Origin: Ficedula albicollis
Taxonomy: Eukaryota; Chordata; Aves; Passeriformes; Muscicapidae
Assembly (NCBI RefSeq): GCF_000247815.1
Contig: NC_021677.1
Span: forward strand, 7,394,447-7,458,446
Direction of reading: 5' to 3'
DNA: 64,000 nt
The notes beneath the pieces were generated by a model that ran no database searches, was not told the DNA's origin, and saw nothing but the letters and a program-made list of their open reading frames with translations. Made by a program: the position numbers and the translations under genes. Below, in pieces: positions 14,001 through 27,657 of this stretch. Numbering within the stretch: position 1 is the first letter of the stretch; each line of letters opens with the position of its first letter.

Positions 14001-16558
14001 AATGTCAGAGGTTGGAAGCAGGAACAATCCCAGACATTGTTCCCATTTTTAGCCCCTGACATTCTGCAAAACAATCTTGTGGAAGGCCTTTCTTGGGCTT
14101 CCACAGCCATCTTCTGACAGAGGATGTATGTGGGATTAGAGTGGTGCCTCATCTTTTTCAGGAACAGCTCCCCAGCAAGGGAGTCTGGGTTATACACAGA
14201 CAAATGCTGGACCTTCTCTGCCCTTGCTCTGTTATTTACTGCAGTTACATTTCTAATTGTTAGACATGCCCTGCATGTGTTTATTCAAACAAAACAAAAG
14301 CTCACTGCCAAACCAAATGTGGTTTGGGATGCCTAAATATTGTCTAAGGTGGGGCAACATCAACCCCAGGCAGCCGCAGGTGTGAAATGTGTGGGGTTTT
14401 ACACCAAGGGTTTGTGGAGAGTTGCAGTGTAAAGGAGATAACAGCATTTAATTACACTGGGTTATCAACCCGGCAGAGAGCAGAGGTAAGGCTGTGTCCC
14501 CAACACTTCTCTCTTCAACCACACAAATCCAAATGGATACTGCAAAACTTACGCCATCTGTGATTTGGAGTTACTAATCTCAATACTAGCAAGAAATGCA
14601 CCTGGCATTATTTAAAGCCCAAATGTAATTAAAATGTTTGGGCTAAAATATTTATTGATGAAGTGTGGCCTTGTCTTACCATAAACTCTTTATGTGTAAC
14701 ATTATTAATTGGATGGATATTTTTTTTAAATGAAGATTTTTATCACAGTGTTTTCAATAATTCCTTTTTTTATTATTTCCACCTGTTCACATTACAATTT
14801 CTTACCACAACTGAGAGTCTAAAACAAGCTCTCTCCAAATTATCTCAGAAGGAAGTTCTTCTATGTAAATTTTGAGAGAAATGCTGTGAAATTTGTCTCA
14901 TAATTGAGCCAAGATCAATCAAAGCAGTGCATAAAATTTTTACTATTACACTTCTTGCCTCAGCACTGAAAAGGACTGTCCATAATTTTGCACTCTGACA
15001 AAACTGGGAGAAATTAAGTATGATCATGTTTGGTTGGAAATGGGAAAAACAAAGCATGCAGAATTTCAGGCCTGGTAAAGAGCAGCCTGTCTGCCATCAA
15101 CACTCTCTAGAACACAACCTGGAGTGATTGCAGTTCACCACTGCATGGCCTTGAGCTTTTTGGGCTCTAATTCAGATGCTAAGAGACCTAGGAAATGGAG
15201 AACAAAAGGACCATTTTATCTTCAAAATGTCACTGTACTGATAATCCTGCTCTGCAGATTAATAAAAGGTTACTCCATCAAGAGGGCTACTTGCTTTGCT
15301 AAAACAGAATATAAGACACTAATCAAACAAAAAATGGTTCAGAATATAATCTAAACAAGCTAATTCTGAATAATTCTAACTGGTTCAAAATGGTTATTGG
15401 TCATTAAACATTTTCAGACATTTAGCTTGGTTATACTTTTTATAATTTTGTTTTTATGGTTTTTAGAAGATGTAAGGTAAGGCCAAAATTAAAACAAGTG
15501 GGTTTTTTTTGTTTGTTTTTTTTTTTTAGTATAACTGATGGTGAAAGAAAACTCCCAAAGTGTTTTCCAGGCGGGTAGTCACCATGGGTTAGGAAGTTGG
15601 TGGTTCAAATGTCATGGGGAAATAGCATGTCAGTGAAAGTTCTTTAGTGATCAATAAAGTATTCTGCATTCAGGCTTCACAAAAAGGTTTCTGAAAACCT
15701 TCTCAGACTCCCCGTGGGACAATCCTTTGACATATTCATTGACACCTACTGGGGTAGTTGTCTTCTTAGTATTGCCATAAGACAGCAATTTGCCACCTCA
15801 TTATCAGTGTGATTGATGAGAACACCATGTGAAAATCGGTCACATGATGATTGTGGGCTTGACTCCCTCTCTGGATTGATCTTCTTAGAGTCATACACTG
15901 ATGTGCATGACAAAATGTTTTCTGGGGAAAGATGTCAATGACAGGTTTTTTGAAAGAAACTGCAGCTTTTGCAAAAGCAATTGACTCTTCTCTCCCTCCT
16001 CCCCAGCCCTCCAACTCTCTCTTTTCCCCCACTCTCTTTGATATTTGTACTTAAAAAGTAGAACATTAGACAGCATTTGCTTTTGACAGAAAAGCTGATT
16101 CAATCCACTGGCAGATGTGGTTGCTTTGGCACGAGTGTGTGAGGTCCTTGCAGACCTCTGAATGAAAAGCACTTTGCAAAACAGTTACAAGCAGTGCACA
16201 AATAGGAACCCTTACTGAGAGCCCTAAACACCGTTTCACTGCAGTGCTGTTGAGAGTCTGCACAATTTCACCCTCTCCAGTTACTTTCTGCGCTTTCACA
16301 CTCTCTCTGTCACTTTCAGAGCCGTTGTTTGTATAACTGAACATCTCCCATTTTTGCTGGTTCCATTTGTCCTTCTCATTTCCTCAGTCTCCATTAAGAC
16401 TGGACTGAGACTTCACATTCAGTAAGAACCTGGGTAGTAATCTTTTAAAAACCCCAAATATTTTGGCCAACCTAGATTTGCAAGCACTTTTCTTGAAGTT
16501 TTACAGAGTATAAACTCCACTAGCAATACTTCATTGCTTTTGTTTTTCTGCATTTTCC
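8057..16558. other. Intergenic, no gene seen
   Basis: AT-rich, with a short (AAC)n tract near 9977-9998 and A-rich tracts near 13510-13580. The open frame at 9331-9696 and others are short and show no family resemblance. A segment at about 13995-14030 faintly resembles an inverted CR1 end but is not convincing. Confidence 0.65.
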
Positions 16559-16709
16559 CTTCCTGACACCAGTCTCACACTTCTCTCCATCCATGGGCAA
16601 ATTTCCATTCTTTCCTCCTCTTTCATTCTACTACTTCCTGACACCAGTCTCATACTTCTCTCCATCCATGGGCAGATTTCCATTCTTTCCTCCTCTTTCA
16701 TTCTACTAC
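16559..16709. repeat. Two-copy 75-bp tandem duplication
   Basis: Copies are 16559-16633 and 16634-16708/9. Both hold CTTCCTGACACCAGTCTCA and CTTCTCTCCATCCATGGGCA, and they differ at two positions. Confidence 0.95.
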
Positions 16710-18717
16710 AACTTTTCCAACAGAAAAGATTACCACCACTTCATTCACTGACATAAAATTGGCAGCTGGCAATCAGGATGACAAAGATGGAGATGTTAGA
16801 CTTGAAACCCCTGTAACTCTCACAAACCAGAACATTACGTTGAGACGCAACATCTGCTATTTTAATTTCTTTGTAAATTCTACAGAATAACCCTAGAAAA
16901 CTGAAAGTGTTATATGATTTTTTAAAACAGGCATTTTCTCCAGTTTTCAGCAAATAGGCTTTTGCCTATTTGAGTAGTAGACATATTTTTATTGGCTAAT
17001 ATATGCGAAAAAGATCTTTATCTTCAAGATATTCAAACTGGTGCGTAGTGAGCAGTGGACGAATTTAATCCACTGTCCTGAAATGGCTGTTATACAAACA
17101 TATCCAACTGTTCATATAAAGGTTTTCAAGCAAAGGTTGCCTTAAAGGTATTTAAAGACATTCTTATTAAATTATTATAGAAAAGTATATCAGCCGTGGT
17201 CTTCGGGAGCTTGGCTCCACAACGTAATTTAAAAAGTAACAAATTTGCTAGTTAGTGTTCTTTGAAGAGAGATAAAAAGTGCTACTTCTCATACCTTCTG
17301 CCCTTTCTCAAGTATTAATCAAGATTAGCTGGGGACAGAGATGTTGCAAGACCCACCCTAATCCCTTAAAAGCATAAACTGCTTCCAGGTTGAATCAAAC
17401 AACTCCATGCAACGCATCCCAATAGCCTTGCAGAGGACAGAGAAGGGACTGGCTCGGGTAAGTGGCACTGTACTGGGAACTTTAGCGAGCAGACTGCAGT
17501 GGTAATTTGGAATTCAGTTAAATCCCTAAGAAAGACACCTTAGATAATGAATAGAGGCCCAGGGAAAGACCCTCAGCCAACACAGGTTGCTGTAGTCTCT
17601 GATTTCCACCAAACTAAGGATTCCCAAGGTAGGGATGTACTCCTGGGGCAGACTCCAAAGCTGGCAGTGTTGGTTGAGGTGAGCAGTTGCTGCTCCGCAG
17701 GGGATTTTCCTGTTCTGCACCAGAGCAAAGAGCATCCCAGTGTTGGGGGTGCCCAGGTGCTGCTCTCCTTGGAGGCAGGACCCAGTGCTCCCCCAGAGCC
17801 ACTGGGGCTGAGGGGGACTGCAAGGGGAAGAGAGAGAAGGGAGAGAGGTCGGGGAGGGGGGGCCCCAGCACCATGTGAAGTGAATCCAGACAATTAAAAG
17901 GAAAATGAAAGAAATATCTGGCTGAATGCCAAAGTACGCCTTTTTTCTTTTTCCTTTTTATTTTTTTTCCTTCCTTCTTCGCTGCCAACAGTCCATGAAA
18001 ATGGGAAGGTATGTGAGGAATTCCCCCACTTTATATTCCAGCTCCCAGCCATTGTGTTTTGGCTGTGGCAGAGCAGCACTGCTATTCTCCCATGCAGCCC
18101 GGGAAGAGGCAGGCACCTTGTCCCACAAGACAGATGATGGGGCTGGGGCTGAGTGAGCAGCGCCCAGGGTTTGTCAATGCAGGCCCAAGGAATCTGCTGA
18201 TCAGATAGGGAAACAAGACCGCTGCCTTCTGCAGAGAGCCACCTTTTGGGGGGATCTCTTTTGTTGCCTCTCTTTGATCTAGAGGAAAATAAACAGCCTT
18301 TGCTTGGACATTCTGCTGACAGCAGTGGGAGGTCGGCAATAGCAGATCGATATTGTGACATCTTACAGAGCTCTTGGAGTTGTCCCACTTTTGCTCTACT
18401 CTTTGGGTCACATTAAAAAAATGTTCTTTGGCTTTTGTTGTACAAAAAATACTCTCACTGTTGAAGCTGGTGGCAAAAATCCTGCATATGATAACAGGGA
18501 TTGTAATTCAGTTGTGGAGAACTTTCTAATTATCTCCAAATTAATTATCTGGGTCTAGCAAACATCCTTTATGAGGGAGATTAATATTAGCAGTGTGCAC
18601 CTGCCAAAAAATAATGGCTCTGGAGCTGGAAAGGAAGATGAGAGCTCTCATCATAAGAGATAGTTCTGGAGAAGAACCAAACTTGCTCTTTGCAGGTGCC
18701 CACTTTCCTGCACAGAA
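16710..18717. other. Intergenic, no gene seen
   Basis: Mixed composition, with a GC-rich purine stretch at about 17810-17870 (GGGAAGAGAGAGAAGGGAGA type). Several short frames on both strands at 17526-18411 overlap each other and have no recognisable domain. Confidence 0.6.
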
Positions 18718-18768
18718 AAGATCCTTAGGTCTCTTTCTGGCCGAAACATTCTGTGATTCCATGATCAA
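18718..18768 (+). mobile_element. Degenerate CR1 LINE 3' end (tentative)
   Basis: AAGATCCTTAGGTCTCTTTC followed by AACATTCTGTGATTCCATGA resembles the CR1 terminal segment. It is short and diverged, so the call is tentative. Confidence 0.5.
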
Positions 18769-20384
18769 ACAAGACACTGAATATTTATGATTTTTTTCTG
18801 CAGTAGGAAAAATCATGTGCCATTCTCAATTTCCGAACCACTTTCTCCTGTACGTGAAATGTGTTCAAATAAGTTCTCAGACCCTGAAAGTTGGAATTCT
18901 ATATTCAGGAAGTGAGACCTTTTAATCTTAGCAAATATTTTTTGAATCTTCTAGATGGTTCTTAAAACAGGTGCTGAGCTCTCTGCAGATTTGTCTTTTC
19001 AATTGAAAGGTTTTCAGTATGTCAGGAAACATGCTGACTGAAGTGAAAACCACTACCACATGAATAGTATGCTCAGAATTACACTGTCTGAAAATGAAAA
19101 CTATGGTCCCTACAATTTTATTTTGCTCATTTGTTCTAAAATATAACACAAAATTATTATTTTGGGAGAAACAGCCTGTGTCATCTGCAGAAACCTTAGT
19201 TATAAAATAACAAAAATCTGTAGAGTTTCAATTTTCTTCCTAAGTTTTTTTAGAATTCTTATTTTTAGTAAATTTTTCTGAGCTGCTCTACTAAAATATA
19301 ACAGCACCCCTCTTCTGTCTCTCTCTGCTCATTCAAATGCACAGGCATGTAAATCCTTTTCAAAATTTTGTGGTGGTTCTGTTGAAACCAAAAGACTTTT
19401 GTATCCAGAAGTATGGAGAGGATGCACACATACCCTATTTCAGGGGATTTCTTGGTGAATATCTTTCTCCAGGTCCTCCTGCAGTTTGGCACAAGGCTCC
19501 TTGAGCAGATCCATGATTTAATGATCAGCAGCTGTAGCTGAAGGGATTTCTGGCCTAGTTTTGGTTGCATGCATTCAGGGAGCCGCTAGAAACTTGTTTT
19601 GTATCACATTACATAGCAACAGAACACAAAAAAGCCACGTACTTTCTTTCTGAGCGGGGGCAGTCCAGAGGCAATAAAAATCAGAATTAATAACAAGGAA
19701 ATAACAACTAACAAGGAATGATAACACTGCAGGCAGTGATGATGCCCTTAAATCATGCAGCAAATTTGGTTTGGGGCACATAAATGATTTATCATGTTGA
19801 TGTAATTGATCACAGATTTTCCACTCCTCCAGCTCCCTTTCACCAAGCGCTCCTTGCATGGACAATGCTGTCCAGAAAAACAGACATGGCCAGAGGGCCC
19901 CAGAGACATGAAGGACCCTCCTCTGCTTCCAGAACTGCTCCAAGGAAACGTGTGGATTCATGGGCAGAAGATGAGGCTCAATTCACCTTACCTCAGGTGC
20001 CTACAGTGAGCATTCATACAGGTGAATCCAGGTTTAGGAGGATTTAAGAAACAGGCACTTTTGTGTCAGCATTTCTCCTACTTCCATCTTAAATCACTAA
20101 CTTTGGAATTATATTTAATCACAAACTCTATTTATTTCTCCCCAGCCCCTCTAAGAAGAGTAAAGATGACAACGCTGGAGCTGAAGCATGTGAAGTTGGG
20201 AGGCAGGAGCCCACAGACAGCACCAGAGTGTATCAGACACCACACTCCATTATACATTTGCCACGGATGCAAACTGCCTGTAGCCAGAACTGGATGAATC
20301 AGCTTTGGGGTTGTATCATCATAAATGAAGATGTAAGTTAGGGCATTTCTTGTTTTCTCTTTCTTCCTATATGGAAAAAATAAA
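18769..20384. other. Intergenic, no gene seen
   Basis: AT-rich, no repeat family recognised and no supported coding region. Frames at 19575-20047 on opposite strands are mutual shadows without domain evidence. Confidence 0.6.
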
Positions 20385-20580
20385 GATGGAAGGAAGGGAG
20401 GGAGGAAGGAAGGAAGGAAGTAAGGAAGGAAGGAAGGAAGGAAGGAAGGAAGGAAGGAAGGAAGGAAGGAAGGAAGGAAGGAAGGAAGGCGCATNNNNNN
20501 NNNNNNNNNNNNNNNNNNNNNNNNNNNNNNNNNNNNNAAAGAAAGAAAGAAAAGAAAAAAAGAAAGAAAGAAAGAAAACT
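20385..20580 (+). repeat. (GGAA)n and (GAAA)n microsatellites around an assembly gap
   Basis: GGAA/GGGA repeats run from about 20385 to 20489, then CGCAT, then 43 N (20495-20537), then GAAA-type repeats to about 20578. The gap sits inside purine-only simple sequence, and its 43-base length may not reflect the true distance. GGAA arrays can bind ETS factors in principle; no evidence for that here. Confidence 0.95.
20495..20537. other. Assembly gap (43 N)
   Basis: Run of N between a (GGAA)n and a (GAAA)n tract. The unknown sequence is probably more of the same microsatellite. Confidence 0.99.
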
Positions 20581-21170
20581 TTCTAATGTTTGGTTGGTTG
20601 TTTTTTTTTTCTGCTGATGCCATCTTTGGCTGGCATTTATCAGTCTTCAAAATATGTGATCATACTAGAACATCCTTTTCTTGTCTAATTTATCTAAATA
20701 ATAATCTATATACCTACACCTGCAAAGAGATTAGTGCAAATGCAAATGCAAACAGAAGTCACTCTTAATTCACTGTTTGATATGACCAGCATTTTTACTA
20801 ATTAGGCATTACAAGAAATATCTTTTTTCTCCTCTTTTTTCTTCCCTGCTCCCTTCTTCTCTGAGAGTAAATAAACATCATGATATCTTTAAGTCAAGCT
20901 TTTCACACTCCAATTTGTGTTTGCAATTTTTTGAAACTTTTGCATCTTTTCTCTGTGGATGAACCAAGAAATAAGCTGATACTTTCAGTTTCTAGTGTAC
21001 CCCAGGGTTTAATTGTTAAAAGCCCTGGGTCTTGTGTACTTTTCAGACTGGAGTACTGCAAACCCAAGGTCCTGTCTGAGCATTGCTAATTGTGGGCTGA
21101 TTAAAGGGTGATTTGGTACTTGCTGTGAGTATGTGCACCCTGCCTCCTCACAGTGGCAATTTACCATGGC
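20581..21170. other. Intergenic, no gene seen
   Basis: AT-rich sequence with a T-run near 20600 and no supported coding region. Confidence 0.65.
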
Positions 21171-21256
21171 AATTCAAATAAATACTGCCTGGAGGACACC
21201 ACGTTTACCATGGCAGTGCTGATATAATTCAAATAAATACTGCCTGGAGGACACCA
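21171..21256. repeat. Short direct repeat, 31 bp at 55-bp spacing
   Basis: AATTCAAATAAATACTGCCT and the following GGAGGACACCA occur at 21171-21201 and again at 21226-21256. TTTACCATGGCA also recurs just upstream. The second copy abuts the large 1085-bp duplication. Confidence 0.9.
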
Positions 21257-23425
21257 GAGATTCAACTTCTGATTCAGGCCAGCACCTCTGGTTTCACACC
21301 TCAAAGTTTGCCTGTATGCCATATGCCATGTGAATTTGAGTTCATTTTTGCAGAGTTAAATGCAGGATTAATCTGAAGTGTGTAATTTCACAGAGTGTAA
21401 GGAGCTGTACAATAGATTCCCTTGAAATATTCCAGGGATATGGGCAGCAACAACCCCCCTGAAGGCTGGTGGAGCATGCACACAGGCACAGATGCTCATT
21501 TATATTCACTTATTTATGCCTATTTTTATGTGCAATCATGCGTTTTTACATATATTTTATAATCTCCCAGAACCCACTGTTTCTGAAAGCTGAATCACAC
21601 ATGCACAGATGGAGAGCTGCAGGAAACAGCACTATACAAGTAAATGGAATTTACTGTGGCAGAAATTGGTTCTCCAGCACACACAGAGTCCCTCTCACCT
21701 GGATATACAAAACCATGTACATGAAGATGTCTCCAGTCCTCCTGTAACCTCCAGCCCAGTGAGCAGCAGTGGTGAGCAGCAGCTCCCCCAACAGCACACA
21801 CCAAAGTATGAGTTACCCAGTGCTGTTCTACCAGTGAGATTAATTTACCAAAGGTGTTCAGAAGCTGCAGTAAATAAAGGACAAACCCACATCAAAGGCA
21901 GGTCTAGGCTGCTCTTCTAAAGGCAAAACAAGAAAAGATTATGGAGCAGTTGAGGATTAAGGGTTATCAAGTCCATCTTAAAGTGTCAGATAAAAAAACA
22001 TTTTGTTACTAAAATACCAGAGTGGATATCTGATTTGATAAGTATGTTCAAAGGATATTTATTTTAAATGAGGTAGGCAGATTATTGATGAAAGATAGAA
22101 GATTTGCCCTCAATTTCAAAATGAGACCAGTCAAATTACAGAGTGTTTAAGTGAAGCAAAAGGCATTTGCAAAGGCTCCTACCTGTGTCTTTAGTAATAA
22201 ACACAGCAGATACTAACTTCTGCAGAGATGAGGCATTTTAATTCACTTTAATTACTTCGTTTCTAAAATTAGATCTGGAGTGCCTGGATTTGGATTTCCA
22301 GATCTTCACTTCTGCATTTCCATTCAGTGGGATTATATAGAGAGATTCAACTTCTGATTCAGGCCAGCACCTCTGGTTTCACACCTCAAAGTTTGCCTGT
22401 ATGCCATATGCCATGTGAATTTGAGTTCATTTTTGCAGAGTTAAATGCAGGATTAATCTGAAGTGTGTAATTTCACAGAGTGTAAGGAGCTGTACAATAG
22501 ATTCCCTTGAAATATTCCAGGGATATGGGCAGCAACAACCCCCCTGAAGGCTGGTGGAGCATGCACACAGGCACAGATGCTCATTTATATTCACTTATTT
22601 ATGCCTATTTTTATGTGCAATCATGCGTTTTTACATATATTTTATAATCTCCCAGAACCCACTGTTTCTGAAAGCTGAATCACACATGCACAGATGGAGA
22701 GCTGCAGGAAACAGCACTATACAAGTAAATGGAATTTACTGTGGCAGAAATTGGTTCTCCAGCACACACAGAGTCCCTCTCACCTGGATATACAAAACCA
22801 TGTACATGAAGATGTCTCCAGTCCTCCTGTAACCTCCAGCCCAGTGAGCAGCAGTGGTGAGCAGCAGCTCCCCCAACAGCACACACCAAAGTATGAGTTA
22901 CCCAGTGCTGTTCTACCAGTGAGATTAATTTACCAAAGGTGTTCAGAAGCTGCAGTAAATAAAGGACAAACCCACATCAAAGGCAGGTCTAGGCTGCTCT
23001 TCTAAAGGCAAAACAAGAAAAGATTATGGAGCAGTTGAGGATTAAGGGTTATCAAGTCCATCTTAAAGTGTCAGATAAAAAAACATTTTGTTACTAAAAT
23101 ACCAGAGTGGATATCTGATTTGATAAGTATGTTCAAAGGATATTTATTTTAAATGAGGTAGGCAGATTATTGATGAAAGATAGAAGATTTGCCCTCAATT
23201 TCAAAATGAGACCAGTCAAATTACAGAGTGTTTAAGTGAAGCAAAAGGCATTTGCAAAGGCTCCTACCTGTGTCTTTAGTAATAAACACAGCAGATACTA
23301 ACTTCTGCAGAGATGAGGCATTTTAATTCACTTTAATTACTTCGTTTCTAAAATTAGATCTGGAGTGCCTGGATTTGGATTTCCAGATCTTCACTTCTGC
23401 ATTTCCATTCAGTGGGATTATATAG
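21256..23425. repeat. Perfect tandem duplication, 2 x 1085 bp
   Basis: Copy 1 is 21256-22340 and copy 2 is 22341-23425, head to tail. Everywhere I compared, the copies are identical, including all open frames and T/A runs. Unit start AGAGATTCAACTTCTGATTC, unit end GTGGGATTATATAG. No protein, LTR or target-site duplication is recognised inside. Identity this high over 1 kb of non-coding DNA means either a very recent duplication or two haplotypes joined in tandem by the assembler. Confidence 0.97.
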
Positions 23426-26400
23426 ATTGAACTTTATCTTAGTTTTGAGAACTCTCAGGGTTGATTGTCTGAATGCAAACAACAAAGCCTTGCAGAAGCC
23501 TCACATGCTCCTTAGCAAGATTTAGTGGTCAGAATGTATCAATGGCAAGACAACTTGCTAACTTTCTTCTAAAGCACACAGTTTTAAGAAGATGCATTTC
23601 CACAGTTCCATCAAGGTGTAAATACATTTATTTTGTATTGGTATGCTCTAAAAAAGTCAGTAATTCATATACATACATCCTAAGTCATTTCCATATGTTT
23701 ATGTGAATCTATTTTGACTTTTTTGGAGCTTTATGCAATTATACTGCAATTATAATTGTGCAATTTGGAATGGATTTCTAGGTTTTAAGTCCTCCACCCA
23801 TTAGGTTTGTGTTGGATACTAAAAACCTCAGGATAAAATCTGGTTCAATATTTGACATGCACCAACTGAAGTCAGGACTCGTTCTGAATTCAGGACAAGT
23901 TATAAACCTTGACAAAGACTTTTAGGACCAGGACTGCAAAAAACTAATGGACTGGCTGGATCACAAAGCTACGCACAGCATGGAATAGATGCTGGATGGT
24001 ATGAAAGAATTATGAAGTGTTCTTCCAAAGATTCTTCCTGGTTTTCAGCCACCTCTGCACTGGGAGGCTCTGACAGCTTCATTGATTGCATATCAATCAT
24101 CACAGCACTGACCAGCTATAAAGGGAAAGTCCTGATTGTAAATTGACTCTGAAAATCTCGAGCTGACTTCTGGTTACATGACATGCAACAAACTCCCCCC
24201 CACCCCCCCCCACAAGTTCATATTTTGTGGATTTATTTTTGTCCAGTGATAGTTAATAAATTATCTCACCGGACTTTCAGAGCTGCATCTGCCCTTCCTT
24301 TTTTCCCAATTTCCTTCTGCAGCTTTATTAGACCAATAGTTCTGTATACCAAACCCCCTGAAATATTAACATTTAATCAGAAGATCAAGGACTGGCCCTT
24401 TTTTCTTTTCCTTTTTTCCAGGAATTACATGTGGATTTTCCCCATTGATTCCTAGCCTTTCCTTTTTTCCATGAACATTGCTTCACCGCTCCCCCTTCCC
24501 CAGGTCAGGTTAGAATGTCCAAGAATTAATCTTATGTTTGCTAAATAATGTTGAATTAGGACAGTTTACATCTAGGTTACAGGATTCAAAATACTTTTTT
24601 TTTTTTTTTTTTTTCTGTCCTGCCCTTTGTTTAGCCTCTTTGATTTATTACTGGAGGCTTCTTTTTGATCTGGCTTTACCTTGTCAGTCCTTCGTGTCCC
24701 ACCCACAGACTTTTTATTTCTTTTTCATCTAGTGATGCTGGCAAAGAACTTTAAAAAAAGAAAAAAAGAGAAAGAGAGGGAGGGATTTGGGATTTTCATA
24801 TAAAACCTGTGTTACTCACTTTTCAATATCTCATTGAACTCCTCACAGCTTTGATATTTTAAGTAGGTATCACAACAAAGGGAAACAGAAGTGACTGGAA
24901 AGGTAATGCAGTGTATTAGGCTTGTTAATGGCCCTGAAAGTCCCAAGAAAAACCTGCTGAAAGAAGGATCCTTTCCCATGAGTACTATTTAATTTCTCGG
25001 AGAGGGTTTTTCTGATGAATTAAAACTCTAAAGGCCACATTTAGGCAACACAGCTGCTATTTTAGCCTATGCTGTGTGCACAGTGACATTCACTTTCATT
25101 TTACAAATCCTTTTGTGAAAAAGCCTATGGTAGAGAGATTTCTGGGGAATCTGAATCTCCTGTTGCTCTGCTGCTAACATTCTTGGAAAATGTAGAAAAT
25201 TGGAGTAGAAAGCTGTTTCCCACAACGGCAGAGCAAGACCAAATAAATGGCATGAGTATTTCACTAAATAATTCCTTTTATGAGTTTTAAGTAATGACTC
25301 TGCTCCAACACTTCAAATTGTTCAATGTCTGAGTATGAAACAGGTTAAACATCTATTTAGAAAAAATTTAATGGACAAAATTTATGAGTCTGACTCACAC
25401 ATTTTTTTGTGATTATTTTGTGACTAACAGGCAGAAGAACAAATGCTCCAGAGCTTATGATGTCAATTCAAAGCTCTGGCTGTTGGATTTCTTCAGCAAA
25501 AAAAAAACTTCAGGTTGACCCACAAGCAGTTAATTACCACAGGGATGCAGTAAAAACGTGAAACCCTGAGATTTATTTTTCCCTTGTGCCACCTGTGAGC
25601 TCTGCCAGCAATGACCACAACACACAGAGGCACTGAGCACCTTTAAGCACTTTGATCCCACTGGAATCAGTGGGAATGGAAGTTTTAGAAAAGGAATGTT
25701 TCTTAAAGGATCAATCCTTAAGCCCTACAATCCAAACTGTGGTGATGTTTGCACATGTAAAATGACAAAGGCTTTATATGACATCATGCCTTCTTTCTTG
25801 AAAAAACAATGAAGAAAAATCAATTATTCTCAAGTTCTTACCAATTATTTTCAGTTTTCTCAATACAATAATGCTGATTGGATTGCACCACAGAATGCAA
25901 ATTGAACAACTCAGATTTCAGAAAATATTGTTTATCCTCAAACTGAGCCTTGACTTTCCCCACTGAGGCCAGCTCCCATCTCCCTTTGTGTGACTTGTTT
26001 TGGAAATTACACATTTCAACAATTGCTTGCATCTCCTCATTTTGTGATCTTTCACATTGAAGACCCTTCAAACCTGACCTGCACATTGAGATGTTTCAAT
26101 TAGAGAGTGACCCCTGCTTTAACATTGCAGGCCCTGCCTGTTTCTCATGGCCAGTGTGCAGAAAGGGGCAGTAATAGAGGGTTTGCAGTGGTAAGTGGAG
26201 AGTTGAGCCCGGCTCCCTGCTCTGAGAGCTGCATCCCTGGAGCATCGGGTCCTGCTCAGCCTGACAAACAGCCCTGAACCATTCAACTGTGAAAATGGTG
26301 TGCTAATACACAATCCCCTGATAAAAAGTTTTCTAAATTATTTCCTCATTTGAAAATACCAAGGCCAGGTAATGTCATCAAATCTTAGAAATCCAGAGTT

Positions 26401-27049
26401 TGTCATCAAAATTTGTATTAACCTTAGAGTTGACATTTCTATAGAATTAACTTTCTGTTGTGAATTGTCATTCTGACACGACTTCTTTACTGTCTCTAGG
26501 ATAGACTGGCAGCATCTTTGAAGCTATTTTTCTTGATAAAATCAGTGCTGGACACACCAGAAGCTAATGTTCTGATGGCTGCAGTTTAAGTACTAGAATC
26601 TGAAACAAACTCCTGAACAGACAAGATCAATTAGGAAGTTTTTTTATTTGTCTTTGAGACATAACAATGAAGCTAGTCCACTAAAATGTGCTGTAAAACA
26701 CAAGAAGTGAAATTTGGGCAGAGTCAAGAAAAGACGAAGAAGCTACAGTAGAATTTACACAATTTTTTTGGTATTACGCAGATTTTTTTCCAGGAATTTT
26801 TGTTGTTGTTGTTGATCTGGAGAATCCAGAGTTTCCATCTTCAAAACAAATTTGTCGTCATGAAGTTTATTTTTAATCAAAAAACTCCAAACTTCACTAT
26901 TCTTTTTTAATTTGTGAATTCAGACACTGTCTTCAGGTGGACAAAGAGGATTTTACTCTTCTTTATAACAGACATAGTCCCACCTTATTTTTCTCACAAT
27001 TGCTTTTTAATGATTGCAGAAATACTTTTTCATGATTCAGTGCACTTTA
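23426..27049. other. Intergenic, no gene seen
   Basis: AT-rich. Includes a C-rich tract near 24196-24212 and a 20-nt T run at 24595-24614. No coding exon or repeat family recognised. Confidence 0.65.
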
Positions 27050-27175
27050 TGTGAGGGAGGTGCCCAAGCAAGGACTAGATGTGGCTCATGGTCTGATTGA
27101 CAAGGTGGGGATCAGTCAAAGGTTGGATTCCATGATCTCAGAGATCTTTTCCAATCTAATTGATTCTGTGGTTCC
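27050..27175 (+). mobile_element. CR1 LINE 3' fragment (old)
   Basis: Follows the CR1 tail layout: GGACTAGATGTGGCTCATGG, GGTTGGATTCCATGATCTCA, then GATCTTTTCCAATCTAATTG and GATTCTGTGG. Diverged from consensus and 5'-truncated. Confidence 0.8.
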
Positions 27176-27521
27176 TAATTGATAGCTGCCAGAAAAGAAA
27201 ATTTATTTTGTACAACACAGCAAACTCCAGAGTAAGATCCAAGTCAAAGCTTTGAAATCTCTACCGACTTCCTGCTAAGTATCCTCATCTTACTTTACAG
27301 TAATGAATGAACTGTAAATGTTTACTGTTTTTCAAAAAGCAAAGCAAAGCCCTACTTTCATAAATGGTGCTCAAATGCCAGTTTGCTGTGGTGGATCCCT
27401 GTCTTTGTGTACACTCCTTATTCCCACATTTCACTGCATTCATTTTGCAAGATATTTATGATACATACCTCCATCAAGAATACTTGGTATCTGTAAATGA
27501 ACTCTTAAAAAATGATTATAC

Positions 27522-27657
27522 GTCAAATCCTTACTGGTCCATTTGAGAATAATTTTGTGTGTGTGTGTAATAGAAGATATTTAGGACTGTGTCAAATCCT
27601 TACTGGTCCATTTGAGAGTAATTTTGTGTGTGTGTAATAGAAGATATTTAGGACTGT
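27522..27657. repeat. Two-copy 69-bp tandem duplication
   Basis: Copies start at 27522 and 27591. They share GTCAAATCCTTACTGGTCCA and AATAGAAGATATTTAGGACT, and differ by one substitution and one TG unit in an internal (GT)n tract. Confidence 0.94.

Noticed and set aside
13995..14030. Possible inverted CR1 end (TCATGGAATGTCAGAGGTTG)
   Set aside because: Only a short partial resemblance; the following sequence does not continue the CR1 pattern.
21469..23005. Identical open frames repeated 1085 bp apart, considered as a duplicated gene
   Set aside because: The repetition comes from the tandem DNA duplication; the frames are short, lie on both strands and have no domain.
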